A stretch of DNA of 40,748 nucleotides from an uncultured Kiritimatiellota bacterium (GCA_934643865.1 CAKUCX010000026.1:1-40748), one strand, 5' to 3'. Positions 1 to 8,937 are shown, numbered from the stretch's first letter. The notes: generated by a model not told the origin, from the sequence alone. Program-made: numbers and translations.

Positions 1-30
1 GGCGACGCATTGTCAAAAGTCAGGCAGAAC

Positions 31-70
31 TGGTACGTTTACTTTCGCGATGGTGCGTTTACTTTCGCGC
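31..70. repeat. 20-bp tandem duplication downstream of the GH36 gene
   Basis: Two adjacent 20-bp units (31-50 and 51-70) differ at only two positions and share the core GTTTACTTTCGCG. They lie just beyond the stop codon of the GH36 gene (TAG, complement of 89-91). No T-rich terminator is visible here. It is one of three short tandem duplications at the gene boundaries of this operon. Confidence 0.85.
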
Positions 71-88
71 GCAACGCATCGGCCCGGA

Positions 89-2107
89 CTACCTCGCCCT
101 GCGATACGAGAGGATCGTTGCGAAATCGGGCGGCAGCGTGACCGAAATCGGGCGATGAGAATCCGTGCCGTAGGAGAGGCCGGAGAACTGGTCGGTGACG
201 ACAATCGGGACATGGGGCGTCATCCCCTTGAGGAGGAACGTGCGCGTACCCTCCTTGTTTGCGGGATTGCGCACGACCTGCAGGAAGCCACGTCCCGTCT
301 GGGGGTCGTGGAACTGCGTCACCCACCACGTGTCATCGCCGAACGTTTCAGGCGTGAGGAGATAGTAGTCGCCGTCAATCATCAAAGACGCGCACGCGCG
401 CCAGACCGCGAGGAGCTGGCGTTCCTCGGCCTCGTGGCGCGAATCGGGATCGAGGAAGATCACCGTGCGGATCATGTGCATGGGCGCGAAGTCGATGACG
501 GCATGGCGTCGGTCGATGTAGCCCCTGGTCTTGGGCGGGTGGAACGCCCAGGCGATGTTCTTGCGATAGAAAAGCCATTCGTTCATCAGGTGGTTGTAGT
601 GCTGCTTCTCGCGGAAGTTCCAGTATCCGGTGTCGGAATAGTGCAGCGGCACGCTTGGAAAGCGCAGCGTCGAAAGGTCGTTGCGGCGTCCGCCGGAAGC
701 GCACGTGTCGAAATAAAGCCCCGGTTTCGCCTTGCGGAACCGTTCCCACATGCGGAACTGCCCCTGAATCGAGAAATTCTCGGCAATGCCGCGGCGACCG
801 TCCCCACGCGCCGCGTCGGCGAAAGACCAGTCGTGCAGGGGGCCGGGGCCATTCGAGTCCTGACGGTAGAACCCCACGCCGTTGCGCACGATGGAGTCGG
901 CGACGATGCCGGAAATGAAGTCCACGGCTTCCGGCCGCGCCATGTCGTAGCGCCGGCACGTGACCGCCTTGGATGCCGAAAGGTAGGGCCGCGCCTTCTC
1001 CAGGAATCCCGACCGCTTGTGGACGCGCTCCGGCTCGTGCCAGAGGAAGAGCATCGCTCCGTACCGCACGAGTTCATCGGAGAGGGGCTTGAACCCTTCG
1101 GACGGAAACCGTGCCGGATCGGGGCTCCACACGCCCGTCCCCTCATACCAGTTCAGTGCGCGCCCCTGGCCGTTCGTCGCCCCCAGCGGGACGTACCAGC
1201 CGGCATCCACCCACCAGCCATCGTAGTGGACGCCCTTTTCATGCATTATCCGCGCAAGCTCGATCTGCCGCGCACAGGTGATCTTCGTGTAGAGGGGCCC
1301 CCCTTCCTCGCCGTTGATGGCGAGGATTGGACGCAGCGGCGATTTCCCGTCTTTCGCGCGCGGGAGAATCCAGCGCCGCATGAACCGCCGCCAGGCGTTC
1401 ACGGCGTCGTCATGGTCCGAAAATGCCATGACGGTCATTGTGGGCGTGATCACCCGCTCGCCCGGCTTCAGGTAGAAATCGACCGTCTCCTGGCTTGCCT
1501 CGATGCGCACCCTCCCATCTTCGCCACGCGCCACGGCGCCGCACCACTGCCCCTGCCACCCGACGGCGACGGCATAGCCGCCCGTCGGCGAGAACACGCG
1601 GAAATACGGGAATGTCTTGAAGCAGGGATAGCCCTCGCTCGCGGCAAAGCGCTCGACGGCGCCGTTCGTCAGGGACTGGTACGCGAACGAATAGTTGGCG
1701 GCCTCGCATTCAGGCCGATTCGGCATCTCCCCAATGCCGCGCCCCAGCGTCAACGTCTCGGCCCCGCCAAACGCCAACGGGAAGTCGCCCGAGGAAATGT
1801 GCGTGAAGCGCGCGGAATCGGCCGAGCCCCGGTTCTCGAACGCGAGCGTCCACTCTACGACGGGATCCGCGGCGTAGCGCGTCACGGACAATGTCGCGAC
1901 AAGTCCGCCTTCAGCTGTGGCGACGTCCGTCTCGAACGTGCGCGTTCCCTCCACGCGCACATGCTGCGCGCACACTCCCAGTTCGCCCAGCGACCTGAAC
2001 GTGCGCCCTCCAAGGTCGAACGAGAAAGACGGCTCCGGCAATGGCGGGGCGGCACACGCCATCCCGACCACGCCGACGACGAACTGTGCCAGGAGAAGAT
2101 TCTTCAT
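89..2107 (-). CDS. Secreted GH36-family alpha-galactosidase-like enzyme
   Basis: This 672-residue protein begins with a signal peptide (K2, hydrophobic core 4-17, likely cleavage after ACAA near residue 20). A beta-sandwich-like N-terminal part (about 25-240) is followed by a TIM-barrel part (about 255-600). GH36/GH27-type signatures are visible: WWVDAGWY at 298-305, LFLWHEPERV at 353-362 and YRQDSN at 414-419, where D417 is the expected nucleophile. CASGGRRND follows at 469-477, and HYSDTGYW at 489-496 places D492 as the expected acid/base. The family hydrolyses alpha-galactosides and related alpha-glycosides, and export suggests action on external oligosaccharides. It is the last gene of the operon starting at 7618. 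Its start lacks a clear Shine-Dalgarno because a 16-bp duplication sits in the leader, so coupling to the upstream gene is likely. Exact substrate is unknown. Confidence 0.86.
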   Translation of the reverse strand: MKNLLLAQFVVGVVGMACAAPPLPEPSFSFDLGGRTFRSLGELGVCAQHVRVEGTRTFETDVATAEGGLVATLSVTRYAADPVVEWTLAFENRGSADSARFTHISSGDFPLAFGGAETLTLGRGIGEMPNRPECEAANYSFAYQSLTNGAVERFAASEGYPCFKTFPYFRVFSPTGGYAVAVGWQGQWCGAVARGEDGRVRIEASQETVDFYLKPGERVITPTMTVMAFSDHDDAVNAWRRFMRRWILPRAKDGKSPLRPILAINGEEGGPLYTKITCARQIELARIMHEKGVHYDGWWVDAGWYVPLGATNGQGRALNWYEGTGVWSPDPARFPSEGFKPLSDELVRYGAMLFLWHEPERVHKRSGFLEKARPYLSASKAVTCRRYDMARPEAVDFISGIVADSIVRNGVGFYRQDSNGPGPLHDWSFADAARGDGRRGIAENFSIQGQFRMWERFRKAKPGLYFDTCASGGRRNDLSTLRFPSVPLHYSDTGYWNFREKQHYNHLMNEWLFYRKNIAWAFHPPKTRGYIDRRHAVIDFAPMHMIRTVIFLDPDSRHEAEERQLLAVWRACASLMIDGDYYLLTPETFGDDTWWVTQFHDPQTGRGFLQVVRNPANKEGTRTFLLKGMTPHVPIVVTDQFSGLSYGTDSHRPISVTLPPDFATILSYRRAR

Positions 2108-2109
2108 GT

Positions 2110-2141
2110 TGGTTTAGCGGAAAATTGGTTTAGCGGAAAAT
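2110..2141. repeat. Perfect 16-bp tandem duplication between two operon genes
   Basis: Two identical 16-bp units (2110-2125 and 2126-2141; unit TTGGTTTAGCGGAAAA on the plus strand) span the junction between the beta-strand protein gene and the GH36 gene. Each unit contains a TTA, read as TAA on the minus strand. The stop of the upstream gene (2130-2132) therefore lies inside the upstream unit. The duplication pushes the GH36 start codon away from that stop and leaves no purine-rich ribosome binding site in between. Confidence 0.9.
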
Positions 2142-4697
2142 GAGGGCGAGGCCGGACAGCCTCGACGTCGCGGAATAGGTGTAGACGCCGGGATCGGTCT
2201 CCAGGCGCGTCACCTCCGTCACGTACCCCTCCCAGGGGCGGTCGAAGCTGAAGGCGAGCGAATCGTCGGCCGTCGTGCAGAGGACTGCCGAGAATGTTTC
2301 AGGGGCCTTGAAGGACGTCACGTCGAACGTCACGGGAACCTTGCCCGACGGGCTGGAAATGCCGCCGGGGGCCTTGACCGTATAGAGGCCCTTCTCGCGG
2401 GCGTCGCCCGACGCCGCCGGATCCACCAGCAGCCGCCCTGTCCCCGTGAAGCTGACGGCCACGCCATCGAGTCCTTCGCGCGCGCCTGGCCTGAGGAAGC
2501 CTTCGCGGACTTCCAGGACGTTCTTCCCGGCCGTCGGCGCCGTTCCGTCCGTGCCGTCCGTAAAGCGCGCCGCACCGTTGACGACAAGCGTTCCAGCCCC
2601 GTACTTCCGGCAGGTTCCGTTATAGGTGACCGATGCGTCCATCGTGAACGTCGCCCCGCCCACGACCGAAAGGCCGCCGTTCCCGTCGATGAAGATGCCG
2701 CGCGTGGACGTGTCGTAGGTGAGGCTTTCCAACGCTTCAAGGACGGAGTGCGCGAGCAGCGTAATGCCGTTGGCCGCGAACGACGCCAACTCCCCTCCGA
2801 GGTTCTTCGCGCTTCGGAACTGGAGCTTTTCAAACGCCGTCGCGGATGTCGTCGGCATGGCGGCATACCCCGTCTGGCTGGATCGTCCAATGCTGAGAAG
2901 CCCCGTAAAACGGCGGTTGTCGCCCGAGAACTCGATGTCGCCAAGGCCCGTTTCCGGGGTCAGGTCAAACCGAGCCGCCGATCCCTGCACGTTCAGGCCG
3001 CCGTCGCCGCGGATCGAGGCCGCGAGCGTGTGCTTCAGGCCGCCGGCACGGTTCCCTGCGATGATCGACGTGAACTCGGCCCCGTTCCGGATCATTTCAA
3101 TCTCGCCGGACAGCGTGCTGGCGTACTTGCCCGAGAAGCAGAGTTCGTTTTTCCCGAAGAACTGGAGAAGCGGAACCGTGTAGCTGCGCTGGCGCAGGAC
3201 CAGGGAACAGAACCGCCCCAGGTAGAGCGAATCGCCGGCAAAGGTGTCCGTCCGTTTTGGGTCGTTCTCGTCCCGCGTGCCAAAATAGGGGCCAAAGCCG
3301 GACGACTGGCTGATCACATAGCTCGCGCCGGGATGGACACAGCGTCCGTCCGGCCAACAGGTTCGGTCGATGAGCACGTAGTCGGTCAAATCAGTCGCAT
3401 TGACCTTGCTGTGGTTCCAGTCATAGTAGGAAGTCCCCGTTTCGGGCGTTGTCGTCGGAAGGGTCTGCACGGCGCCGCCCACCACAAGCGCAAGTTTCCG
3501 AGACGCGCCGTCCGCGCGTGCGGCGATGCGGACTGACGGCTGGCGTTTGGCGTCCTGCCCCGTTATGGCCAATTCAAAGTCGGACGCGGCAGGGAGCGGG
3601 CGGCCCGCCGGAATCGACAGAAACGCATGGGCCGTACCATGCAATGACGACGCGACCGCAAAGGACGCCTTCGCGTGTCCTTGTAAATCAAGCGTGTCCG
3701 TCACGTGGAGGGGCGTCGCACCTGCGGCGACGTCGAATGCCGCCCCCGCGCCCAGTATCAGCCGGGCCACCGTCAGGCCGTTGGACGGATTCAGGACGAT
3801 CTTTGACGTCGCGTCCACCACGAGGTTGGAGATGGGGACGGACGCCCCCGCCGCCGCACAAGGGGCCACCGACGCCTTCCGCTCCAGCCGCACCGTGGCG
3901 TCCGCGAAGCCCGAGGCGCCAAGTTCCAGCGCATTCGACACGACGACGGCCGATCCATGGAAATTCGAGTGGTCGCCCAGAAGCCTGAACCAGCCCGAAC
4001 GGGGGCTGCCCGCATTGAACGTCAGGTTCAACGTCTTGTTGGCCTCGCCGTAGATGTCGTTCCAGATTTCGTAGCCCCAGTTGTCGATGTGGTCGTTCGC
4101 CTGAATGGAGAACGCCGCCGGGGCGCCGGGCACATCGCCGATCGTGATCCGTCCATGGAGGTCCGGCCGCCCAAGCTGCACGTACGGATCGCGCTTCGCC
4201 CATTCGTTGCTCCAGTAGGCCGACCCGTCGAGCGCAATCAGGTTGGGGATCGTGTAGGTCGTTGGATGGAAATGCTTCCACTGGATGTTCCCGGCTCCGG
4301 AAAGGACGAGGCTGTCGCCCGGGAACACGTAGTTCGTCGCCGCCAGGCCCTCTTCGATGCAGAGCACGCCACGTATCGGGAACGGCACATAGTAGTTCGT
4401 GCTCGCGTGCGCCGCGAGGTGATCGCTCCAGTAGTAGGCATCTCGGCCGTCCTCCTCGGCGTTGTAGATAAGCGGCTGCGCGGAGAAATAGTCCAGCGGA
4501 CTATCCCCGCGGCGGCCCCGCTGTTCGACCATGACATAGCCCGTCGAGGCGTCGTAGGTCGCTGCGGACGCGACACACGCCACCAGGCACACAAGCGCGA
4601 CCGCCCGTGTGCAGCAAGCAGCCAGCCGCGTCGAGACTCCGCAGGGCGCGTGCGGCTTCCCCGCATCCGGCTTTCCCGGAAGAACTGCATGCGTCAT
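2130..4697 (-). CDS. Large secreted beta-strand-rich surface protein with two similar halves
   Basis: I place the start at 4697 (855 residues), not at upstream in-frame codons, for three reasons. It follows a purine-rich GGAAGGGAAG stretch, it is followed by a signal peptide (hydrophobic 32-44, ASA near 45), and upstream starts would overlap the GH2 gene. The mature protein is Gly/Ala/Ser/Thr-rich and lacks catalytic motifs. It contains short beta-strand motifs of the kind seen in autotransporter-associated beta-strand-repeat proteins (for example KYGAGTLVVNGAARF near 740). Two halves appear related: the element around F-x-GDSL-x-L followed by YTxPxL occurs near 125-152 and 486-512, and a G-D-x-x-x-F-x-G element recurs near 241 and 592. 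It ends GLALIFR. It may be a surface scaffold or glycan-binding partner of the flanking glycosidases; this role is inferred. Confidence 0.72.
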   Translation of the reverse strand: MTHAVLPGKPDAGKPHAPCGVSTRLAACCTRAVALVCLVACVASAATYDASTGYVMVEQRGRRGDSPLDYFSAQPLIYNAEEDGRDAYYWSDHLAAHASTNYYVPFPIRGVLCIEEGLAATNYVFPGDSLVLSGAGNIQWKHFHPTTYTIPNLIALDGSAYWSNEWAKRDPYVQLGRPDLHGRITIGDVPGAPAAFSIQANDHIDNWGYEIWNDIYGEANKTLNLTFNAGSPRSGWFRLLGDHSNFHGSAVVVSNALELGASGFADATVRLERKASVAPCAAAGASVPISNLVVDATSKIVLNPSNGLTVARLILGAGAAFDVAAGATPLHVTDTLDLQGHAKASFAVASSLHGTAHAFLSIPAGRPLPAASDFELAITGQDAKRQPSVRIAARADGASRKLALVVGGAVQTLPTTTPETGTSYYDWNHSKVNATDLTDYVLIDRTCWPDGRCVHPGASYVISQSSGFGPYFGTRDENDPKRTDTFAGDSLYLGRFCSLVLRQRSYTVPLLQFFGKNELCFSGKYASTLSGEIEMIRNGAEFTSIIAGNRAGGLKHTLAASIRGDGGLNVQGSAARFDLTPETGLGDIEFSGDNRRFTGLLSIGRSSQTGYAAMPTTSATAFEKLQFRSAKNLGGELASFAANGITLLAHSVLEALESLTYDTSTRGIFIDGNGGLSVVGGATFTMDASVTYNGTCRKYGAGTLVVNGAARFTDGTDGTAPTAGKNVLEVREGFLRPGAREGLDGVAVSFTGTGRLLVDPAASGDAREKGLYTVKAPGGISSPSGKVPVTFDVTSFKAPETFSAVLCTTADDSLAFSFDRPWEGYVTEVTRLETDPGVYTYSATSRLSGLALIFR

Positions 4698-4777
4698 GGC
4701 TTGGCTTCCCTTCCTTTGCTTCTGCAAGTCGTTGCCGATGCGGACGCCCGCCCATTTGAGCTGGGACGCGCCGCCTG

Positions 4778-7618
4778 TCAGCGCAGCGGACTCTGCAGGT
4801 GATCGGAACCGTTGGGACGGACGGATTGGACGACATTGGCAAGAATGGCCGCTCCAGCAGGTGACGACCTGTCGAGCGGCAACGTCGAGACGATCAGGCG
4901 CCCCTTCCCGTGCCGGAACGTGGCCAGGTTGAATGAGCAATTGTAGACGGACGGGCCGCCCACGTTGAAGTTGACCGAGGCATAGGAAACCGGCTCGGCG
5001 TCCGTCGTGAATCCAAACAGGGGGAAACAGCCCGTATAGAAATCCCAGTCGAGAAATCCCGTTTTCAGCCCCCGCGTGAGCGGATCGGGCACCATGATCG
5101 TGTCGTCATGGTAGAGCCAGTGGCTGCGGCGCGTGACGGCCAGCTTCGGAAGCGGCAGAAACGCGGGGGGCGTTGTGCCCCATTTCTCAAGATGGACGAG
5201 GCAGGTCGCCCCCGCCGCCACGCGCGCCATCGCCTCCCTGCCGTCCCGTGCGCTGTCCGGCCCGAGCTCAAAGAACTCTCCCTGCGGCTTGACCTCGACC
5301 GGGCGCGCCGTCACGTAGAATCCCTTCTCGAACGCGGCGGCATGCCCGCCATGGTCCAGATAGGCCCGCAGCGTGTAAGCGCCGGAAGGAAGCTCAATCG
5401 CCGCCCGTTGTTTCGCGATGGGGTACACCACCGCCCGCAGCCCGTCTTTGTCCCGCTGCGGCACCGTGAACGGCACGTCCTCCGAGCGCCATCTCACGCC
5501 GTCGTTCGCGTCCACAAGCGCAAAGGACGCCGCATACGTCCCGTCGCGCAAAGCCTCGAAATCGGCCAGCACCGCCTCGAACGCAATCGGTTCGCCCGAG
5601 AAGTAGTTGCCCTTCGAGAGGAACAGGCACCACCGCAGGTCGCTCCACCCGTCCCGGAACACGTCGAAGTTCGCGTCCTTGACGCGGCGGAAAAGCGACA
5701 TGGGGCCTTCGCCGCAGATTGCATGGTCAAGCGCCCCCGTGAGATTGTAGCCCACAAAACGGGGATTCGACCGCACGAGGTCGAAGCCCTCGCGGCGGCT
5801 TCGCGCGTTCATGCGCTCGGACGCCCGCAGGAAATCGACAGGATTGGCGAAGAAGCGTCCCAGCCCCAGCCGCCTCCAGTCGGCGAGGTACCGGTCGCGG
5901 ATCTCGGCCATGCGCTCGTAGTCCGGCGACGTCAAGGGGATGCCGCGGCGCTCGAACTCATGGCAATGGTCGAGCACGTTCAGGAGCGAGCTGACGCCGT
6001 ATTCGGAAATGAACGCAGGCTTGGCGTGTGCGCTCCACGTGCGGATCTTGCGCACCGCATCGGAGTCATGCGGATAGCCGGGATAGAAATGGAGATCGCC
6101 GCAGGCGGGTGAGAGGCCGTTCGACCCGGGCGAGGGCGCGTCGTTGTTGGCGCGGACGCCGTCTTCGCCCCACACGCAGTCCCACGTCAGGCTGCCCGGA
6201 TTGGAGGCGGAGCCGACGCCCCAGTCGGGACCGGGGCGTCCCGCGAGCTGATACTGCCATCTCGACGTCTGGCCGGGCGGCAGTTTCGGCCACAGATCCC
6301 ATCGCCCCGAACTATACAGCCAGAGGCGCGTCGGATCGAGCGCGCGCATTTCGGGGAGCATGTCGCGTGCGGCCGCGATGGCGTCCCCCTGGCGCATCTC
6401 GTTGATCGCGCCCCAGATGGTGATCGACGGGTGGTTGCGGTCGCGCTTCAATTCACGGCGGATCGAATCGAGATACCGCCGTTTCGCATCCGGCGAGTCG
6501 GCAAGGCACCACGACGCATACGTTTCCTGGTAGACCATGAGGCCCAGCCGGTCGCAGAAGTCGAGCTGGCGCGGCGTTGCCTGCGTGGCGATGAAGCGCA
6601 CGCAGTTGAAGCCCATCGCCTTCATGTTTTCGAAGTCGCGGTATTCCAGCTCGGGCGTCGCAGCGTCTAGCACGGCAAGCCCGCCCGGCAGATGGTTGCC
6701 CGTGTGGGCGCTCTTGAGGAAGATCCGTTTCCCGTTGAGCGTGAACCACCCGTTCTGGAGGCGGAAGTCGCGGAACCCGAACCGCGTGGCGAAGCCGTTG
6801 ACGGAGAGCGTATAGACGTTGGGCGTTTCAACGCTCCAGAGCTTGAAGCCCGGCACGTCGAACGACTCCGCGAACTGCGTCTCGCCCGGGGGCAACGTGC
6901 GGACGCATGTGGCCGAACAGACGGGATTCGGCGTGTCGTCGGCATGGACGGTGAAGAGGATTTTCTGGGCGCGCGATTCGCCCGAATCGTTGCGCAACGT
7001 CGTTTCAACCGTCACGCGCCCCCTTCGCCAGTCACCTTTCACGAAGGCATCGACGACGCGCACGGCGGGAACGGCCTCCAACGCCACCGGCAGCGTGATT
7101 CCCCCCGTGTTGTAGCACCAGCCGGGCCTGAACTCCATCTTCTCGAACTTGTTGCGGTGGGGGATCGCCTTGCACGTGAATCCCTCGATCGGCTCTTCGC
7201 CCGGATTCACCACGCGCACGGCGAGGAGCGAATCCGCCCGCAGCGACGCCGTCACGTCAAATTCGAACGGATCTTCCGCGCCTTCGTGGCTCCCGATCCG
7301 ACGTCCGTCCAGATAGACGTCGCAGAAGTAGTCGACCGCGCCAAAACGGAGCAGGATGCGCTCCGCGGGCTCGGCGGACGGACGCGCCACGCGGCGGTAG
7401 TACCAGAACACGCCGCAGGCATGCGGATAGACCTGCTGGGCCACGCCCGGCACCGGCACGGAACGTGCTTCCGCCCGCATCACCCCTGCCCAGCCGTTTG
7501 TCTTCCCGCAGTTCCCCGGATCATGCACGATCGTCCAACCGCCGTTCAGCTCAACACCTCCGGCCCCGCCGCAGGCCAGCACGGTTGCCGCGATGAAAAT
7601 GCCCTTGCAGAAATCCAT
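4778..7618 (-). CDS. Exported GH2-family glycosidase (beta-galactosidase-like)
   Basis: The 946-residue protein has the GH2 layout: an N-terminal sugar-binding sandwich (about 25-190, with FWYYRRV and DVYLDGRRIGSHEG), an Ig-like domain (about 195-290), and a TIM barrel starting near FTLNGKRIFLKSAHTGNH (292-309). Catalytic residues are recognisable: E407 in WGAINEM as acid/base and E539 in FISEYGVS as nucleophile. About 300 residues after the barrel form extra beta-rich domains. The N-terminus is a signal peptide. C16 after V-L-A could be a lipidation site, but the box is imperfect. The start at 7618 is preceded by AGAAGGA. It is the first gene of the operon, followed after 80 bp by the beta-strand protein, and is transcribed away from a XylR-like regulator. 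Whether it acts on beta-galactosides, beta-mannosides or beta-glucuronides cannot be told. Confidence 0.88.
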   Translation of the reverse strand: MDFCKGIFIAATVLACGGAGGVELNGGWTIVHDPGNCGKTNGWAGVMRAEARSVPVPGVAQQVYPHACGVFWYYRRVARPSAEPAERILLRFGAVDYFCDVYLDGRRIGSHEGAEDPFEFDVTASLRADSLLAVRVVNPGEEPIEGFTCKAIPHRNKFEKMEFRPGWCYNTGGITLPVALEAVPAVRVVDAFVKGDWRRGRVTVETTLRNDSGESRAQKILFTVHADDTPNPVCSATCVRTLPPGETQFAESFDVPGFKLWSVETPNVYTLSVNGFATRFGFRDFRLQNGWFTLNGKRIFLKSAHTGNHLPGGLAVLDAATPELEYRDFENMKAMGFNCVRFIATQATPRQLDFCDRLGLMVYQETYASWCLADSPDAKRRYLDSIRRELKRDRNHPSITIWGAINEMRQGDAIAAARDMLPEMRALDPTRLWLYSSGRWDLWPKLPPGQTSRWQYQLAGRPGPDWGVGSASNPGSLTWDCVWGEDGVRANNDAPSPGSNGLSPACGDLHFYPGYPHDSDAVRKIRTWSAHAKPAFISEYGVSSLLNVLDHCHEFERRGIPLTSPDYERMAEIRDRYLADWRRLGLGRFFANPVDFLRASERMNARSRREGFDLVRSNPRFVGYNLTGALDHAICGEGPMSLFRRVKDANFDVFRDGWSDLRWCLFLSKGNYFSGEPIAFEAVLADFEALRDGTYAASFALVDANDGVRWRSEDVPFTVPQRDKDGLRAVVYPIAKQRAAIELPSGAYTLRAYLDHGGHAAAFEKGFYVTARPVEVKPQGEFFELGPDSARDGREAMARVAAGATCLVHLEKWGTTPPAFLPLPKLAVTRRSHWLYHDDTIMVPDPLTRGLKTGFLDWDFYTGCFPLFGFTTDAEPVSYASVNFNVGGPSVYNCSFNLATFRHGKGRLIVSTLPLDRSSPAGAAILANVVQSVRPNGSDHLQSPLR

Positions 7619-7626
7619 GCGTCCGT

Positions 7627-7656
7627 CCTTCTTGAGATTCCCCTTCTTGAGATTTC
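7627..7656. repeat. 15-bp tandem duplication carrying the GH2 ribosome binding site
   Basis: The 13-bp core CCTTCTTGAGATT occurs at 7627-7639 and 7642-7654, a 15-bp period. On the minus strand each unit supplies an AAGAAGG-type Shine-Dalgarno sequence. The GH2 leader therefore has a proximal, correctly spaced site and a distal duplicate 15 nt upstream. Confidence 0.85.
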
Positions 7657-7662
7657 GTTTTC

Positions 7663-7671
7663 AGTGTAGCA
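7663..7671 (-). promoter_or_regulatory. Candidate extended -10 promoter of the GH2 operon
   Basis: Read on the minus strand this is TGCTACACT, an extended -10 element (TGnTAnnnT). It lies about 45 nt upstream of the GH2 start codon. No good -35 lies at the usual distance, as expected for an activator-dependent promoter beside an AraC-type regulator gene. Confidence 0.45.
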
Positions 7672-7688
7672 CAATCGTCCTGCGATTC

Positions 7689-7717
7689 TTGACAGAATCA
7701 CGCAGAATTGTTAACAT
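7689..7717 (+). promoter_or_regulatory. Strong candidate sigma70-type promoter of the XylR-like regulator
   Basis: TTGACA (7689-7694), a 17-bp spacer and TAACAT (7712-7717), preceded by TG at the extended -10 position. The -10 overlaps the palindrome TGTTAACA (7709-7716). The expected transcription start near 7724 leaves almost no leader before the ATG at 7726, so the mRNA may be leaderless. Confidence 0.55.
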
Positions 7718-7725
7718 GTTTGCGC

Positions 7726-8925
7726 ATGAAAACGACCTCGCAGCATGCCTTCAAAGTCCTGATCCGAGTTCCGACGCTGTCGCACACGAACATCGAGGTC
7801 ACGCGCGGGATTCTTGAATACGTTCGGCTCAACGGCCCTTGGGAAACGCTTCTCAGCGGCAGCGACGATTCGTATCAGCTCTGCGATCCCGTCCCAAACG
7901 AACCCGTGGACGGCGCCATCGTGAGCGAAAGCACGTCACGCTGGACGGACACCCTCCTTGCGCGTGGCATCCCCGTCGTCACGACGTCACTCTCTGCCGC
8001 CGCACAGCGCGCGCCCAACGCCATCACCATCGATTGCGACAACGCCTCCATCGCCAGCCTTGCGGCGGGATCGCTGATCGAAAGGGGGTTCCGCGATTTT
8101 GCCTACGTCCATTTCCCGGGGCTGCCCGCATTCAGCGTAATGCGCGCGCAGGCCTTTGCGCGTGAACTCGCGCAGGCGGGATTCAGGCTGACGGAATGGG
8201 CGACGTCCAGCCGGACGCGCTTCGGGATCTTCCCGCCACGCTTCGGCATTTGGCTGAAGAAGCTCAATCCCCGCACGGCCATCTTTGCCGCCAATGACTC
8301 AACGGCCAAGAAAGTCCTTGTTGTCTGCACGAACATGGGGCTCGCCGTGCCTGAACGGCTGGCCGTCTTGGGGGCCGACGACAGCGAACTGCTCTGCGAG
8401 ACCACCACACCCGCTCTTTCGTCCATTCGCTTCAACAGCCGCAAAATCGCCTTCAAGGCATGCCAGACCCTGGACAAGGCCATGCGGCGCATCCCATTCT
8501 CAAAAAAAGAGCGCCACCTGTTCTACGGTGCGGAGAAGTTCATCCCCCGCGTCTCGACGGACGTGCAGTCTCTTGCCTCAAAAACATTCAATGCCCGCCT
8601 CACGTCCTATGTGCGGACGCATCTCGACGCCGCTGAAGGTTCAAGCCTTTCCATTCGGGACATCGCCCTGTCGATCGGCATCTCGCGGCGGCAGCTTGAG
8701 ATCGACTTCAAACGAGAGACGGGACGGACGATCCACGATGAAATTGTCCGCCTGCGGCTCGAGCGGGCCGCCCATCTCCTCATTTCGGGTTCACAGACCC
8801 TTGCCGCCATCGCCGCCGACTGCGGATTTGCAAACGACAGCCACTTGTGCAAGCTGTTCAAGGCCGCCTACATGACAACGCCATCGACCTACCGCAGGTG
8901 CCACCGGCCCTCCTGGAGGCGCTGA
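7726..8925 (+). CDS. XylR-like transcriptional regulator (LacI-type sensor domain plus AraC HTH)
   Basis: The 399-residue protein joins a periplasmic-binding-protein-like sensor (about 8-280) to a C-terminal AraC-type double HTH (about 300-393). Sensor features include TIDCDNASIASLAAGSLIERG, IFAANDSTAKKVL and a typical LacI-family stretch ERLAVLGADDSELLCE. The HTH contains SIRDIALSIGISRRQLEIDF and AAIAADCGFANDSHLCKLFK. The architecture is that of XylR/DUF4 regulators, where a sugar bound to the sensor triggers promoter binding. It is transcribed divergently from the GH2-led operon and most likely controls it. I prefer ATG 7726; a TTG at 7708 would add six residues but lies upstream of the predicted transcription start. 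Ligand unknown. Confidence 0.9.
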   Translation: MKTTSQHAFKVLIRVPTLSHTNIEVTRGILEYVRLNGPWETLLSGSDDSYQLCDPVPNEPVDGAIVSESTSRWTDTLLARGIPVVTTSLSAAAQRAPNAITIDCDNASIASLAAGSLIERGFRDFAYVHFPGLPAFSVMRAQAFARELAQAGFRLTEWATSSRTRFGIFPPRFGIWLKKLNPRTAIFAANDSTAKKVLVVCTNMGLAVPERLAVLGADDSELLCETTTPALSSIRFNSRKIAFKACQTLDKAMRRIPFSKKERHLFYGAEKFIPRVSTDVQSLASKTFNARLTSYVRTHLDAAEGSSLSIRDIALSIGISRRQLEIDFKRETGRTIHDEIVRLRLERAAHLLISGSQTLAAIAADCGFANDSHLCKLFKAAYMTTPSTYRRCHRPSWRR

Positions 8926-8937
8926 TGCGGCAGAATA

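Noticed and set aside
50..2143. A 697-codon plus-strand frame opposite the GH36 gene
   Set aside because: Arg-rich shadow of the GH36 coding sequence, without signal peptide, domain or ribosome binding site.
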